A stretch of 13,050 nt of DNA from Acidobacteriota bacterium (lineage in GTDB: Bacteria; Acidobacteriota; UBA6911). Below the pieces are notes generated by a model. It saw only the letters and a program-made list of their open reading frames with translations. It made no database searches and was not told the origin of the DNA. The stretch covers positions 1 to 13,050 of the forward strand of contig JAHFUH010000089.1 in NCBI GenBank assembly GCA_023265215.1, in the 5' to 3' direction. The position numbers and the translations under genes were made by a program. Position 1 is the stretch's first letter. Every line of letters starts with the position of its first letter. This document shows positions 1 to 6,459 of this stretch, piece after piece.

Positions 1-126
1 CTTTTCTGCTTCGGCGCTGACGAATTTCACGCCGGGCGCCTCAAGCCAGCGTTTGAACCTCTCCTCGCGCTTTTCCTGCCACGTCATTTCGGACCACTGT
101 TTGGCTGGTGTCATTTGCATTTGCAT
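1..126 (-). CDS. N-terminal fragment, uroporphyrinogen decarboxylase-like protein (partial)
   Basis: An open minus-strand frame reads from a run of four in-frame ATGs (first bases at 132, 126, 120 and 114) to the left edge, so only about 42 N-terminal residues are present. I chose the ATG at 126 because a GAGGA ribosome-binding sequence lies 7 nt upstream of it; it lies too close to the ATG at 132. After the Met-rich start the protein is polar and Trp-rich (QWSEMTWQEKREERFKRW) and then reads LEAPGVKFVSAEAEK. From memory this resembles the lead-in of uroporphyrinogen-decarboxylase-family proteins (URO-D/methyltransferase TIM barrels) in Acidobacteriota and Deltaproteobacteria. No catalytic residue lies in the visible part, so function is tentative; that a gene is here is much surer than its name. 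Confidence 0.5.
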   Translation of the reverse strand, partial: MQMQMTPAKQWSEMTWQEKREERFKRWLEAPGVKFVSAEAEK

Positions 127-371
127 GTCCATGTCCTCGTGTCGGATGGGTTAATTACATGGAACGGGTGGGAGCTAGGCTATCAGTCTTATATTCTGTA
201 ATTCAAGGCTAAATTATGCATTTGTTAATACTTCCTTTGGCCAATTAAATGGAAGGAAAGATATGGAAAGCTTCTTGCGATTGAACTAATATGAAGTCCA
301 ATCCATCCATACCAGGAAAAGGGAATATCCGTATCAGAGATTGCATTTACTCCCATAGGAAAGGAGCCTGC

Positions 372-1145
372 ATGGCAAAGGCCAAGGTTATTTTCCCCCT
401 GTCGGTATTCTTTTTTCTCCCGCTCGCTGCACTTGGAAGTGATTTTTCGCGATTCGAAGTATTTGCTGGATATTCAACAAAGCATGTCAGCAGTACCGAG
501 CTGATTTTTGCCGGAAATTCCAGCCAATATATGGGCGGAATAAGATCCGGAATTGCTTATAATCTCAGTCCCAATATCGGAATTGTTGCCGAATTTGGAT
601 GGAACCGCGGCCGCAAATTGGAATTTCCACCACAGGATCTTCATCCAGATCCTCAGGGTTATTATAGAGATCTGGGAGGAGTATTATATAGAGCAAGACA
701 GCTTACTTTTCTTATAGGTCCGCGATTTTCCATACAATTGCTAAAACGCTTCCGACCTTTTACGCAACTTCTTATCGGGTGGGATAAAAGCAGTATGTAT
801 GAATATGATAGGACCAGCTTCCTTCATTACTCCAGTGCTTTTTACGACACATATGAACGCTCTTATGCTCTTGATCCACAAAATAAGAGTGGATTAGCCC
901 TGATGCTTGGGGCCGGCCTGGATATAAAAATCAATAGGCGATTCTCGATACGGTTGTTTGAGATAGAGACAGAAAAGAATCATGAAATCCAACGCCAATT
1001 AAAATCGCATTACGTCTCGAATCGAGTCTGGTGGTTTGGCATAAACGAAACTACTACAACCGATTCCAGCAATATACACCGATGGAAGAACGGCATGGTA
1101 CTTTCAGGTGGCGCAGTGCTGCATTTGGGCAACCAAAGTAAGTAA
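372..1145 (+). CDS. Secreted outer-membrane beta-barrel protein (opacity/OmpW-like)
   Basis: A 257-aa protein. I chose the ATG at 372 over the in-frame ATG at 291 because AGGAG (362-366) precedes it by 5 nt and because the protein then begins directly with a signal peptide: a Lys-containing N-region, a hydrophobic core (IFPLSVFFFLPLAA) and probable cleavage after ALG at residue 22. The mature part alternates aromatic and hydrophobic residues as barrel strands do: FEVFAGYS near residue 28, a GPRFSIQLL hairpin followed by RPFTQLLIGW near 116-137, LMLGAGLDIKINRRFSIRLFEIE near 177-199, and a last strand MVLSGGAVLHLG at 242-253. This strand order matches the acidobacterial small outer-membrane barrel family (OMP_b-brl type). 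A longer polar loop, roughly residues 200-240 and rich in Thr and Asn, separates the last two strands. No enzymatic motif is seen; a structural or porin role in the outer membrane is inferred. Confidence 0.72.
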   Translation: MAKAKVIFPLSVFFFLPLAALGSDFSRFEVFAGYSTKHVSSTELIFAGNSSQYMGGIRSGIAYNLSPNIGIVAEFGWNRGRKLEFPPQDLHPDPQGYYRDLGGVLYRARQLTFLIGPRFSIQLLKRFRPFTQLLIGWDKSSMYEYDRTSFLHYSSAFYDTYERSYALDPQNKSGLALMLGAGLDIKINRRFSIRLFEIETEKNHEIQRQLKSHYVSNRVWWFGINETTTTDSSNIHRWKNGMVLSGGAVLHLGNQSK

Positions 1146-1194
1146 ATCTATTATTAGCCGAGAGCCTTAGCCAGCCTGTTGATGGAGGGTAGCT

Positions 1195-1473
1195 TTAGCG
1201 ACTGTGACCGTTGGGATCTTTGATCAATTTGCACAAAGGCTGCAGTCTTAGCATTGCCCTTGTTTTTAACTGTGTAATGCAATGCTCGCTAATGCCGAGA
1301 ACAGACTCAATTTCTTTCAGGGTCAGTTCTTCGTAGCAATAGAGCGAAATCACCAGGCGCTCCATTTTCGGCAATTCTTCAATAGCTTTGGTCAGCATTT
1401 CTCGAATTTCTGCTTCCCGAAATGCAAAGGATGAATTCTGCTCCATGAGATTTTCGTGCGTTTGTATCTGCAT
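1195..1473 (-). CDS. Orphan sigma-70 region 4 protein (FliA/sigma-28-like helix-turn-helix)
   Basis: A 92-aa protein that consists almost entirely of sigma factor region 4. Residues 27-77 hold the signature: an AIEELPKMERLVISLY segment followed by EELTLKEIESVLGIS and a recognition helix HCITQLKTRAMLRLQ. This wording is that of FliA/WhiG-type sigma factors rather than ECF factors. Region 2, which binds the core polymerase and melts the -10 element, is absent, as is region 3, and a full FliA is about 240 aa. The start has AAAGG about 6 nt upstream; an in-frame ATG at codon 10 is an alternative. It could be a DNA-binding or sigma/anti-sigma modulating mini-protein, or the surviving 3' end of a broken sigma-28 gene. 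Its intact start favours expression, but the M56 relic directly upstream shows that this stretch has suffered gene decay. Confidence 0.7.
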   Translation of the reverse strand: MQIQTHENLMEQNSSFAFREAEIREMLTKAIEELPKMERLVISLYCYEELTLKEIESVLGISEHCITQLKTRAMLRLQPLCKLIKDPNGHSR

Positions 1474-1538
1474 AACCTGCCTTTCCTAGAAGGTGCTATC
1501 AGTTTGAGGACAAATTCGAAAGCACATTGTGTTTTGCA

Positions 1539-1789
1539 TCACCAAAAACGCACTTTTGAAGGCAATTTATTGAATAATCTGGAGAGCGGCAGCAGAGCTA
1601 CCGCGCCAGGATATTTCGTTTGATCAGGCGATAACATGATCCAATGATAAATGTGAGTTAATTCGTGAAGTAAGATGCTTTTCAACTCGTTTTCGTTCAG
1701 AGTTCTACAAGCTTTTCCGAAATTAACACGATAGGATTTAACAAACCAAATTTATGATTCGAAATTCCGAAGACTTTAATAATAGGGAA
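1539..1789 (-). pseudogene. M56 (BlaR1/MecR1-type) metallopeptidase relic, frameshifted
   Basis: Two minus-strand open frames without usable start codons join into one recognisable protein piece. The upstream frame (1789 down to a TGA at 1697-1699) reads KVFGISNHKFGLLNPIVLI followed by SEKLVEL. This matches the M56 segment that precedes the active site, typically SPxxFGLLRPVILLPExL. The second frame (open from 1751 to a TGA at 1539-1541) carries LNENELKSILLHELTHI, with the zinc-binding HExxH at 1653-1667. Loss of one base around 1700 would restore a continuous SEKLVE-LNENELKSILLHELTH frame. The membrane-spanning N-terminal part and the C-terminal sensor are missing. Codons after the HExxH drift from family wording (IYHWIML instead of the usual HIxRxD). 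In intact systems such proteins cleave a BlaI-type repressor; no BlaI gene is visible. I read this as a degraded gene, not an active peptidase. Confidence 0.6.
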
Positions 1790-1824
1790 TCATTTTTGGA
1801 GAATGGGGATTGAATTTTGGAGGG

Positions 1825-1877
1825 CTACGAGGCTTTGCATCTTGGCGTGACTTACTCCAAGACGCAAAGCCTCGTAG
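1825..1877. repeat. Intergenic hairpin of period-8 words (copy A)
   Basis: Two 26-nt arms (1825-1850 and 1852-1877) are inverted copies with three mismatches and almost no loop. Read on the minus strand, the arm is built from 8-nt words, GCTTTGCG then TCTTGGAG, ending in TAAG. The element lies 6 nt past the two consecutive TAA stops of the fumarase gene. No T-tract follows it on the fumarase strand, so it is not a canonical intrinsic terminator, although so stable a stem could still stop or protect the transcript. It shares its word structure with the hairpins at 5574-5654 and 9819-9884. Confidence 0.8.
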
Positions 1878-1883
1878 GATTTA

Positions 1884-3497
1884 TTACATCAGGCCGCTGT
1901 AGAAATCGTTGCCTTTGTCATCCACAAGGATGAAGGCTGGGAAATCTTCAACTTCGATCTTCCAAACAGCTTCCATGCCCAGTTCGGGATAATCGATGCA
2001 TTCCACCTTCTTGATATTCTCTTCGGCCAGAATTGCGGCGGGTCCGCCGATGGAACCGAGGTAGAAGCCCCCGTACTTCTTGCATGCATCAGTCACCTGT
2101 TTGGATCGGTTGCCTTTGGCGATCATAATCATGGATCCGCCGTTTGTCTGCAGCAGGTCGACATAGGAATCCATCCGGCCGGCGGTGGTAGGCCCGAACG
2201 AGCCGGAAGGCTTGCCTGCCGGGGTTTTGGCCGGACCGGCGTAATAAATCGGGTGATTTTTCAGGTATTCGGGCAGCGGCTTGCCCGCATCGAGAAGATC
2301 CTTGAATTTGGCGTGCGCAATGTCGCGGCCGACTATGATGGTGCCGTTCAAAGACAGCTGCGTGGCAACCGGGTACTTGCTCAATTCCGCCAGTATCTGC
2401 TTCATTGGCTGGTTCAGATCAATCTTTACGACGCCGTGCGTGTGCTTGCCGCGAAACTTGTCTGGAATCAGGCGGCTCGGATTGGCGTCCAACTGCTCGA
2501 GCCAGATGCCGTCTTTATTGATCTTGGCTTTGATGTTGCGATCCGCGGAGCAGGAAACTCCCATGCCGACGGGACAGGAAGCGCCGTGTCGGGGAAGACG
2601 AACAACGCGCACGTCGTGGGCAAAGTATTTGCCGCCAAACTGGGCGCCGATGCCGCACTCCTGGGCCGCTTTGAGCAGCCTGGCTTCCAGTTCCAGGTCG
2701 CGAAAAGCCTGGCCACCTTTGTTGCCGGCGGTCGGCAGGTGATCCAGATAGCCGGTCGAAGCAAGCTTGACTGTCTTGAGAGTGGCTTCGGCGCTGGTGC
2801 CGCCGATCACAAATGCCAGGTGATAGGGCGGACAGGCCGCCGTCCCAAGTGTTTTCATTTTGGCCACCAGGAACTTTTCCAGGCTCTCAGGGTTGAGCAG
2901 AGCTTTGGTTTCCTGGAACAGGACAGTTTTGTTGGCGCTGCCGCCCCCTTTAGTAATGAACAGAAAAGTGTATTCGTTTCCTTCGGCAGCATAGAGATCG
3001 ATTTGGGCAGGCAGATTGCAGCCGGAGTTGATCTCCTCGTACATATCCAGCGCGATGGTCTGGGAATAGCGCAGGTTTTCCTCTGTGTAGGTTTTAAAAA
3101 CCCCTTTGGAAAGGAATTCTTCATCTTTGCAGCCGGTCCAGACTCTCTGGCCTTTTTTGCCGACGATTGTAGCCGTGCCCGTGTCCTGGCAGAATGGAAG
3201 CTCAAATTTGGCGGCCACTTCCGCATTACGCAACATCGCAATGGCGACGCCGCGGTCATTGTTGGAAGCCTCGGGATCCGCCAGAATCTTTGCGACCTGC
3301 TCGTTGTGCCTGGCGCGCAACAGAAAAGAGACATCTCGCAATGCCTGGTTCGCCAGGAAGACAAGTCCTTCCGGCTCAATTTTGAGAATCTCCTCGCCGT
3401 CAAGCTTCGTAGTGCTGACGTATTCCCTTGTCAGCAGTCGAAAGGTTGTGTCGTCTTTGGACAATGGGAATGGGTCCTGATAATTAAACTCAACCAT
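1884..3497 (-). CDS. fumA: Fumarate hydratase, class I (iron-sulfur, fused alpha/beta type)
   Basis: A 537-aa enzyme of the E. coli FumA/FumB type (548 aa), which interconverts fumarate and L-malate in the TCA cycle using a [4Fe-4S] cluster in the cytoplasm. The three cluster cysteines of the family are all present: C103 in LPFCQDTGTA, C222 in GTAACPPYHLAF and C316 in PVGMGVSCSADR, each exactly two residues before the E. coli position. The beta-domain signature SGSFGPTTAGRMDSY sits at 431-445, so the alpha and beta domains are fused and complete. I chose the ATG at 3497 over the upstream in-frame ATG at 3536 because GGGAGAG lies about 7 nt before it and the longer form adds only a non-conserved leader. 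Translation ends in two consecutive TAA codons, followed at once by a hairpin. The gene stands alone and is divergent from the 588-aa gene. Long open frames on the opposite strand are coding shadows. Confidence 0.95.
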   Translation of the reverse strand: MVEFNYQDPFPLSKDDTTFRLLTREYVSTTKLDGEEILKIEPEGLVFLANQALRDVSFLLRARHNEQVAKILADPEASNNDRGVAIAMLRNAEVAAKFELPFCQDTGTATIVGKKGQRVWTGCKDEEFLSKGVFKTYTEENLRYSQTIALDMYEEINSGCNLPAQIDLYAAEGNEYTFLFITKGGGSANKTVLFQETKALLNPESLEKFLVAKMKTLGTAACPPYHLAFVIGGTSAEATLKTVKLASTGYLDHLPTAGNKGGQAFRDLELEARLLKAAQECGIGAQFGGKYFAHDVRVVRLPRHGASCPVGMGVSCSADRNIKAKINKDGIWLEQLDANPSRLIPDKFRGKHTHGVVKIDLNQPMKQILAELSKYPVATQLSLNGTIIVGRDIAHAKFKDLLDAGKPLPEYLKNHPIYYAGPAKTPAGKPSGSFGPTTAGRMDSYVDLLQTNGGSMIMIAKGNRSKQVTDACKKYGGFYLGSIGGPAAILAEENIKKVECIDYPELGMEAVWKIEVEDFPAFILVDDKGNDFYSGLM

Positions 3498-3800
3498 ATT
3501 TTTCTCTCCCTGTTTTGATTGAATAAGATTGCCCAATAAAAATGGCTATTGTATGCCGATAGCATGCGCTTGTCGATCCCATCAATAATAATGCGCGATC
3601 GCAGATGTGGACGCTTTTTTCGAACCTTCGCCATGAAAAGCCGTCCACGTGCACGTCCCCGTCTACCTCAACGTCAACGTCTTTGGGTCGCGGCGATTCA
3701 AGCGCCATGATAAACTTTTAATGAACAATACGGGATCGTGCCGAATCAGTATAAAAATATCAGGGAACTGGCTCCCGAACGTCCCATTGAAGAGGTATTT
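3498..3800. other. Divergent intergenic region between fumarase and the 588-aa protein gene
   Basis: About 300 bases without a supportable gene. The left end carries the fumarase ribosome-binding site (GGGAGAG on the minus strand) and an AT-rich stretch to about 3590, probably its promoter. The centre holds the period-6 tract at 3641-3682. The right end (3700-3760) is AT-rich, with a TATAAA at 3750-3755 that could be a -10 element for the rightward gene, but I see no matching -35. The open frame across the period-6 tract on the minus strand is a product of the repeat, not a gene. Confidence 0.45.
3641..3682. repeat. Degenerate period-6 tandem tract (about seven ACGTCN units)
   Basis: Seven consecutive hexamers on the plus strand share the pattern MCSTSN, most clearly acgtcc, acgtca and acgtct; on the minus strand the same tract reads as GACGTN units. 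The hexamer phase is kept without indels over 42 bases while individual units differ by one to three bases, so this is an old or selected repeat rather than recent slippage. It lies between two divergent promoters. It makes an artefactual minus-strand reading of alternating Asp and Val (DVDVEVDGDVHVDG). Confidence 0.65.
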
Positions 3801-5567
3801 ATGAGCATTCTTTTTATTCGCAAGAACTTTAAGTCCCGGCTTTTACTGGGATTCGCAGTCGTGCTTTTTGCCTGTAGCGCAGGGATAGGCGCTCAGCAGG
3901 ATAAGAAGGATGATAGAGATGCAAAGGAAAAGAAGGAGGAACGCTCCAAAAAAAACTCCCCGGAGCAACGGAAGGAACAGGGCGTTCAGCATCGTGGCGA
4001 ATCAGTCAAATCGACCAATCCGGCTCCGGCAAAGTCAACCCCAAGAGGCGAGCTTCAGGAGAAAAGGGATACTCCTTCAGGCAATCAGCCAAGACCACTA
4101 AACGATCGGCGCATACAGCAAAGCGGGAGCCAGGTGCAAGAAAAGTCAGTCTCTCAGCCCATACAGGAAAACCGGAATCGTTCCGGCAATCAGCCGCAGC
4201 GGGACCAAGTCAAAACTCAGCCCCCAGCGCAGAGTTTGCGTCAGCAAAAAATTGTGCGGTATTCCAACGGACAGCCGCATACGATCCGCATGTCGGATGG
4301 AGGCGTGGTGCGTCGAAACATGTCCGGACAAATTGTTGAAGTGCGCACTCCAAGAGGCGCCACAATTCGCCACGAGCCTGACGGCATTCGCCGGGTAGAA
4401 GTTGCGCGTCCCGGAAACAGGGTGATTGTCGCAACCGGCCGCGACCACGGTTATATACAGAGGCCGTTAATTTTTTCCAACCGCTCCTTTGTGCAAAGAA
4501 CTTATGTTTCGCGTGGAGTGATCTTCACGCGTGTTTATCGCCCTGTGGTTTACCGCGGGGTTACAGTGAATATTTACACACCCGTGCGTTACTACCGGCC
4601 GGCATTTTATGTTTGGGCCTATAATCCCTGGCCTCGGCCGATTGTGTTCACCTGGGGATGGGGACGAGCCCCCTGGTATGATTTTTACGGCGGCTACTTC
4701 GTTCCTTATCCCACATATGCCGGCCCTGCGTTCTGGCTGACGGATTTTCTAATCTCCGCCACGCTGGAAGCAGCTTACGAAGAGCGCATGGCAGCCTATG
4801 CGGCCGCTCCGCCGCCCTACCGGGTGACTGAAACAGCGCTGACGCCTCAAGTCAAACAATCCATTGCCGACGAGGTGCGCCGCCAGATTGACATGGAGCG
4901 AGCCGAAAGCCAGAACAGCGCAAACTACAGCGGGGCGGAAATTCCGCCCATGTTTGCAGACAACACGCGTCACACATTCGTTGTTTCGAATGCGCTCCTG
5001 GTCAACTCCGGCTCGCGGGAATGCACTCTCAGCGAAGGCGACGTAATACAAACTCTGGGCGTTCCTCCGGTGAATTCCCCTGTGGCGGATGCCAGCGTGC
5101 TTGCCAGCAAACCGGCGGAATGCGGGAAGGGATCGGTGGTATCGATTCCGATTTCCGATCTGCAGGAAATGCAGAATTACATGCGCGAGACGATTGAGCG
5201 AGGGCTTGGAGACTTGCAGTCGCGCGGCGGACAGTCCGGATTGCCGATGTCGCCGCCCGATTCGGCAGGTACATTCGACGCACCGTTGGCTGCAGAGGTT
5301 CATCCCGACGACAACGCATCCCGGGAATTAAGCCAGGCTGAGCAGGAAGCCACCCAGGCCGAACAGAATGTAATAGATCAAAGCGCGATTGTTGCCGGGC
5401 AGGCCGGTACTGAACCGGTCACTATTTCGCTCGGCCAGACGATCGATCAGGTGGTAGCTGTTCAAGGGCAGCCAAAGAAAATTGTCGATCTGGGCAACAA
5501 AACAATTTATGTTTACCCGGACATCAAGGTCACCTTCATCGATGGCCGTCTCGCCGATGTGCAGTGA
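3801..5567 (+). CDS. Secreted modular protein: Gln/Lys-rich linker, Tyr/Pro/Trp-rich core, BamE-like tail
   Basis: A 588-aa exported protein of unknown function, of a type I associate with Acidobacteriota. The ATG at 3801 has AGAGG (3791-3795) 5 nt upstream and starts a signal peptide (residues 1-31) with cleavage near GIGA; an LFAC at 22-25 is a poor lipobox. Residues 32-150 are low-complexity Lys/Gln/Arg/Ser sequence, surely disordered. Residues 150-205 hold short repeats of the kind YSNGQPHTIRMSDGG and MSGQIVEVRTPRGATI, like beta-hairpin repeats of cell-surface proteins. Residues 225-310 are very rich in Tyr, Trp and Pro (RPVVYRGVTVNIYTPVRYY; WAYNPWPRP). An alpha-helical part (311-365) leads to a small Cys-containing domain near 393-450 (C408, C441), then a coiled Gln/Glu stretch. 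The last 50 residues (ISLGQTIDQVVAVQGQPKK to the end) resemble the SmpA/OmlA (BamE-like) fold. A role at the envelope is inferred. It ends in TGATGA, just before a hairpin. Confidence 0.75.
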   Translation: MSILFIRKNFKSRLLLGFAVVLFACSAGIGAQQDKKDDRDAKEKKEERSKKNSPEQRKEQGVQHRGESVKSTNPAPAKSTPRGELQEKRDTPSGNQPRPLNDRRIQQSGSQVQEKSVSQPIQENRNRSGNQPQRDQVKTQPPAQSLRQQKIVRYSNGQPHTIRMSDGGVVRRNMSGQIVEVRTPRGATIRHEPDGIRRVEVARPGNRVIVATGRDHGYIQRPLIFSNRSFVQRTYVSRGVIFTRVYRPVVYRGVTVNIYTPVRYYRPAFYVWAYNPWPRPIVFTWGWGRAPWYDFYGGYFVPYPTYAGPAFWLTDFLISATLEAAYEERMAAYAAAPPPYRVTETALTPQVKQSIADEVRRQIDMERAESQNSANYSGAEIPPMFADNTRHTFVVSNALLVNSGSRECTLSEGDVIQTLGVPPVNSPVADASVLASKPAECGKGSVVSIPISDLQEMQNYMRETIERGLGDLQSRGGQSGLPMSPPDSAGTFDAPLAAEVHPDDNASRELSQAEQEATQAEQNVIDQSAIVAGQAGTEPVTISLGQTIDQVVAVQGQPKKIVDLGNKTIYVYPDIKVTFIDGRLADVQ

Positions 5568-5573
5568 TGATTT

Positions 5574-5654
5574 TTCACCGCAGAGGCGCGGAGAACGCAG
5601 AGGGCGCAGAGATTAATAAATATATCTCTGCGCCCTCTGCGTCTCTGCGGTGAA
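5574..5654. repeat. Intergenic hairpin of period-8 words (copy B)
   Basis: The left arm (5574-5613, 40 nt) and right arm (5624-5654, 31 nt) pair perfectly except for a 9-nt bulge in the left arm, which is about one extra repeat word. The loop is 10 nt of A/T. On the plus strand the right arm reads as the words CCTCTGCG and TCTCTGCG followed by GTGAA. The element fills the gap between two convergent genes (the 588-aa protein gene and the nitroreductase gene), starting 6 nt after the first stop codon. It could end transcription from both sides, although T-tracts are weak. Confidence 0.85.
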
Positions 5655-5665
5655 TATTTTGGGGT

Positions 5666-6328
5666 CTAAAATCCGTGCCAGGTTGTGATGTTGTCGAGAG
5701 CTTCTCTTTCGGTGCGGAATTGATTGATTGGATTGTCCCAATCCGGATATCCGATCGCGATTCCGAGAAAGAATATTTTCGATTCGGGAATTTCGAGAGC
5801 TTTCCGCAACACGTCAGGGTAGGCAACCGCCTGAGCTTGAACGACAGTTCCCAGTCCGCATTTTGTAGCGAGAAGCATAATGTTCTCAGCCACAGCCCCG
5901 CTATCATAAAGGGCCCATACGTTCAGGCCTTTGGTTTGATAATAAAACTCTCGGCAGGTTAGAAGATAAATCACTGCCGGCGCTCCGTAGTGTTTGAAGT
6001 TCTGCACTCGCCGGGATTCCCAGTCTTTTGTAGTGACCAGGCGATTCTGCTTGTCTAAAACTCGTATCCGGGCGGCATAACGATCCGGAAACTCAGGCGG
6101 GCGAGGTACATCGAAGGAAGGGCTGGTCATGCTTTTTTCGAGAAAGCCCGCCCTTATTTCCTCCAGCGGCTTGCCGGTGGCGACGGCAAATTCCCATGGT
6201 TGAGTGTTGGCCCAGGACGGTGCCCTTGTGGATTCCTTCAAAATTCCTTTGAGAGTTTCCAGGGGAACCGGATCCGGCCTAAAAGCGCGAATACTCTTTC
6301 TTTGGTTAATCGCTTCGGAAATATCCAT
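5666..6328 (-). CDS. Nitroreductase family FMN oxidoreductase
   Basis: A 220-aa cytoplasmic flavoprotein of the NfsB/FRase I superfamily, usual length for the family. The FMN-phosphate-binding motif RKSIRAF is at residues 10-16, followed by the APSWANTQPWEFAVA segment (36-50) that lines the flavin site, and the C-terminal part has the expected AVAENIMLLATKCGLG (145-160) and IAIGYPD (191-197) elements. Such enzymes transfer electrons from NAD(P)H through FMN to nitro compounds, quinones or other acceptors; the natural substrate cannot be told from sequence. AAGGAG lies about 8 nt upstream of the ATG at 6328. The gene is divergent from the propeller gene at 6460, sharing a 131-nt promoter region, and converges on the 588-aa protein gene. 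Confidence 0.9.
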   Translation of the reverse strand: MDISEAINQRKSIRAFRPDPVPLETLKGILKESTRAPSWANTQPWEFAVATGKPLEEIRAGFLEKSMTSPSFDVPRPPEFPDRYAARIRVLDKQNRLVTTKDWESRRVQNFKHYGAPAVIYLLTCREFYYQTKGLNVWALYDSGAVAENIMLLATKCGLGTVVQAQAVAYPDVLRKALEIPESKIFFLGIAIGYPDWDNPINQFRTEREALDNITTWHGF

Positions 6329-6459
6329 CGTGCGTGCTCCTTAATAAAATCATTTCAAGGTTCAGATCGTTGCCGTTTATTTTGCAACCTCTCCGGGCAA
6401 AAGTCTGCAAATTTCAGGCGTTCCCAGTATGTTATGTTATAGGGTGAGATCGGAGAAAA

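Noticed and set aside
1825..1877. Canonical intrinsic terminator for the fumarase gene
   Set aside because: The stem is strong but on the fumarase strand it is followed by C/A-rich sequence without a T-tract, so I annotate it as a repeat and leave a terminator role open.
2253..3518. Long (421 codon) open frame on the plus strand opposite the fumarase gene
   Set aside because: It is entirely antisense to a complete class I fumarase with all catalytic residues, and its translation has no recognisable domain; such shadows are common opposite well-conserved genes.
3490..3708. 72-codon minus-strand frame with alternating Asp-Val residues
   Set aside because: The Asp-Val pattern is produced by the period-6 DNA tract, the rest has no family features, and the frame overlaps the fumarase start.
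4146..5319. Several minus-strand frames opposite the 588-aa protein gene
   Set aside because: They overlap each other, lack start signals and show biased compositions expected from reading the complement of a Gln/Arg/Pro-rich gene.
5574..5654. Possible CRISPR-like repeat unit
   Set aside because: There is no array of equal repeats with spacers; it is one hairpin with internal 8-nt words.
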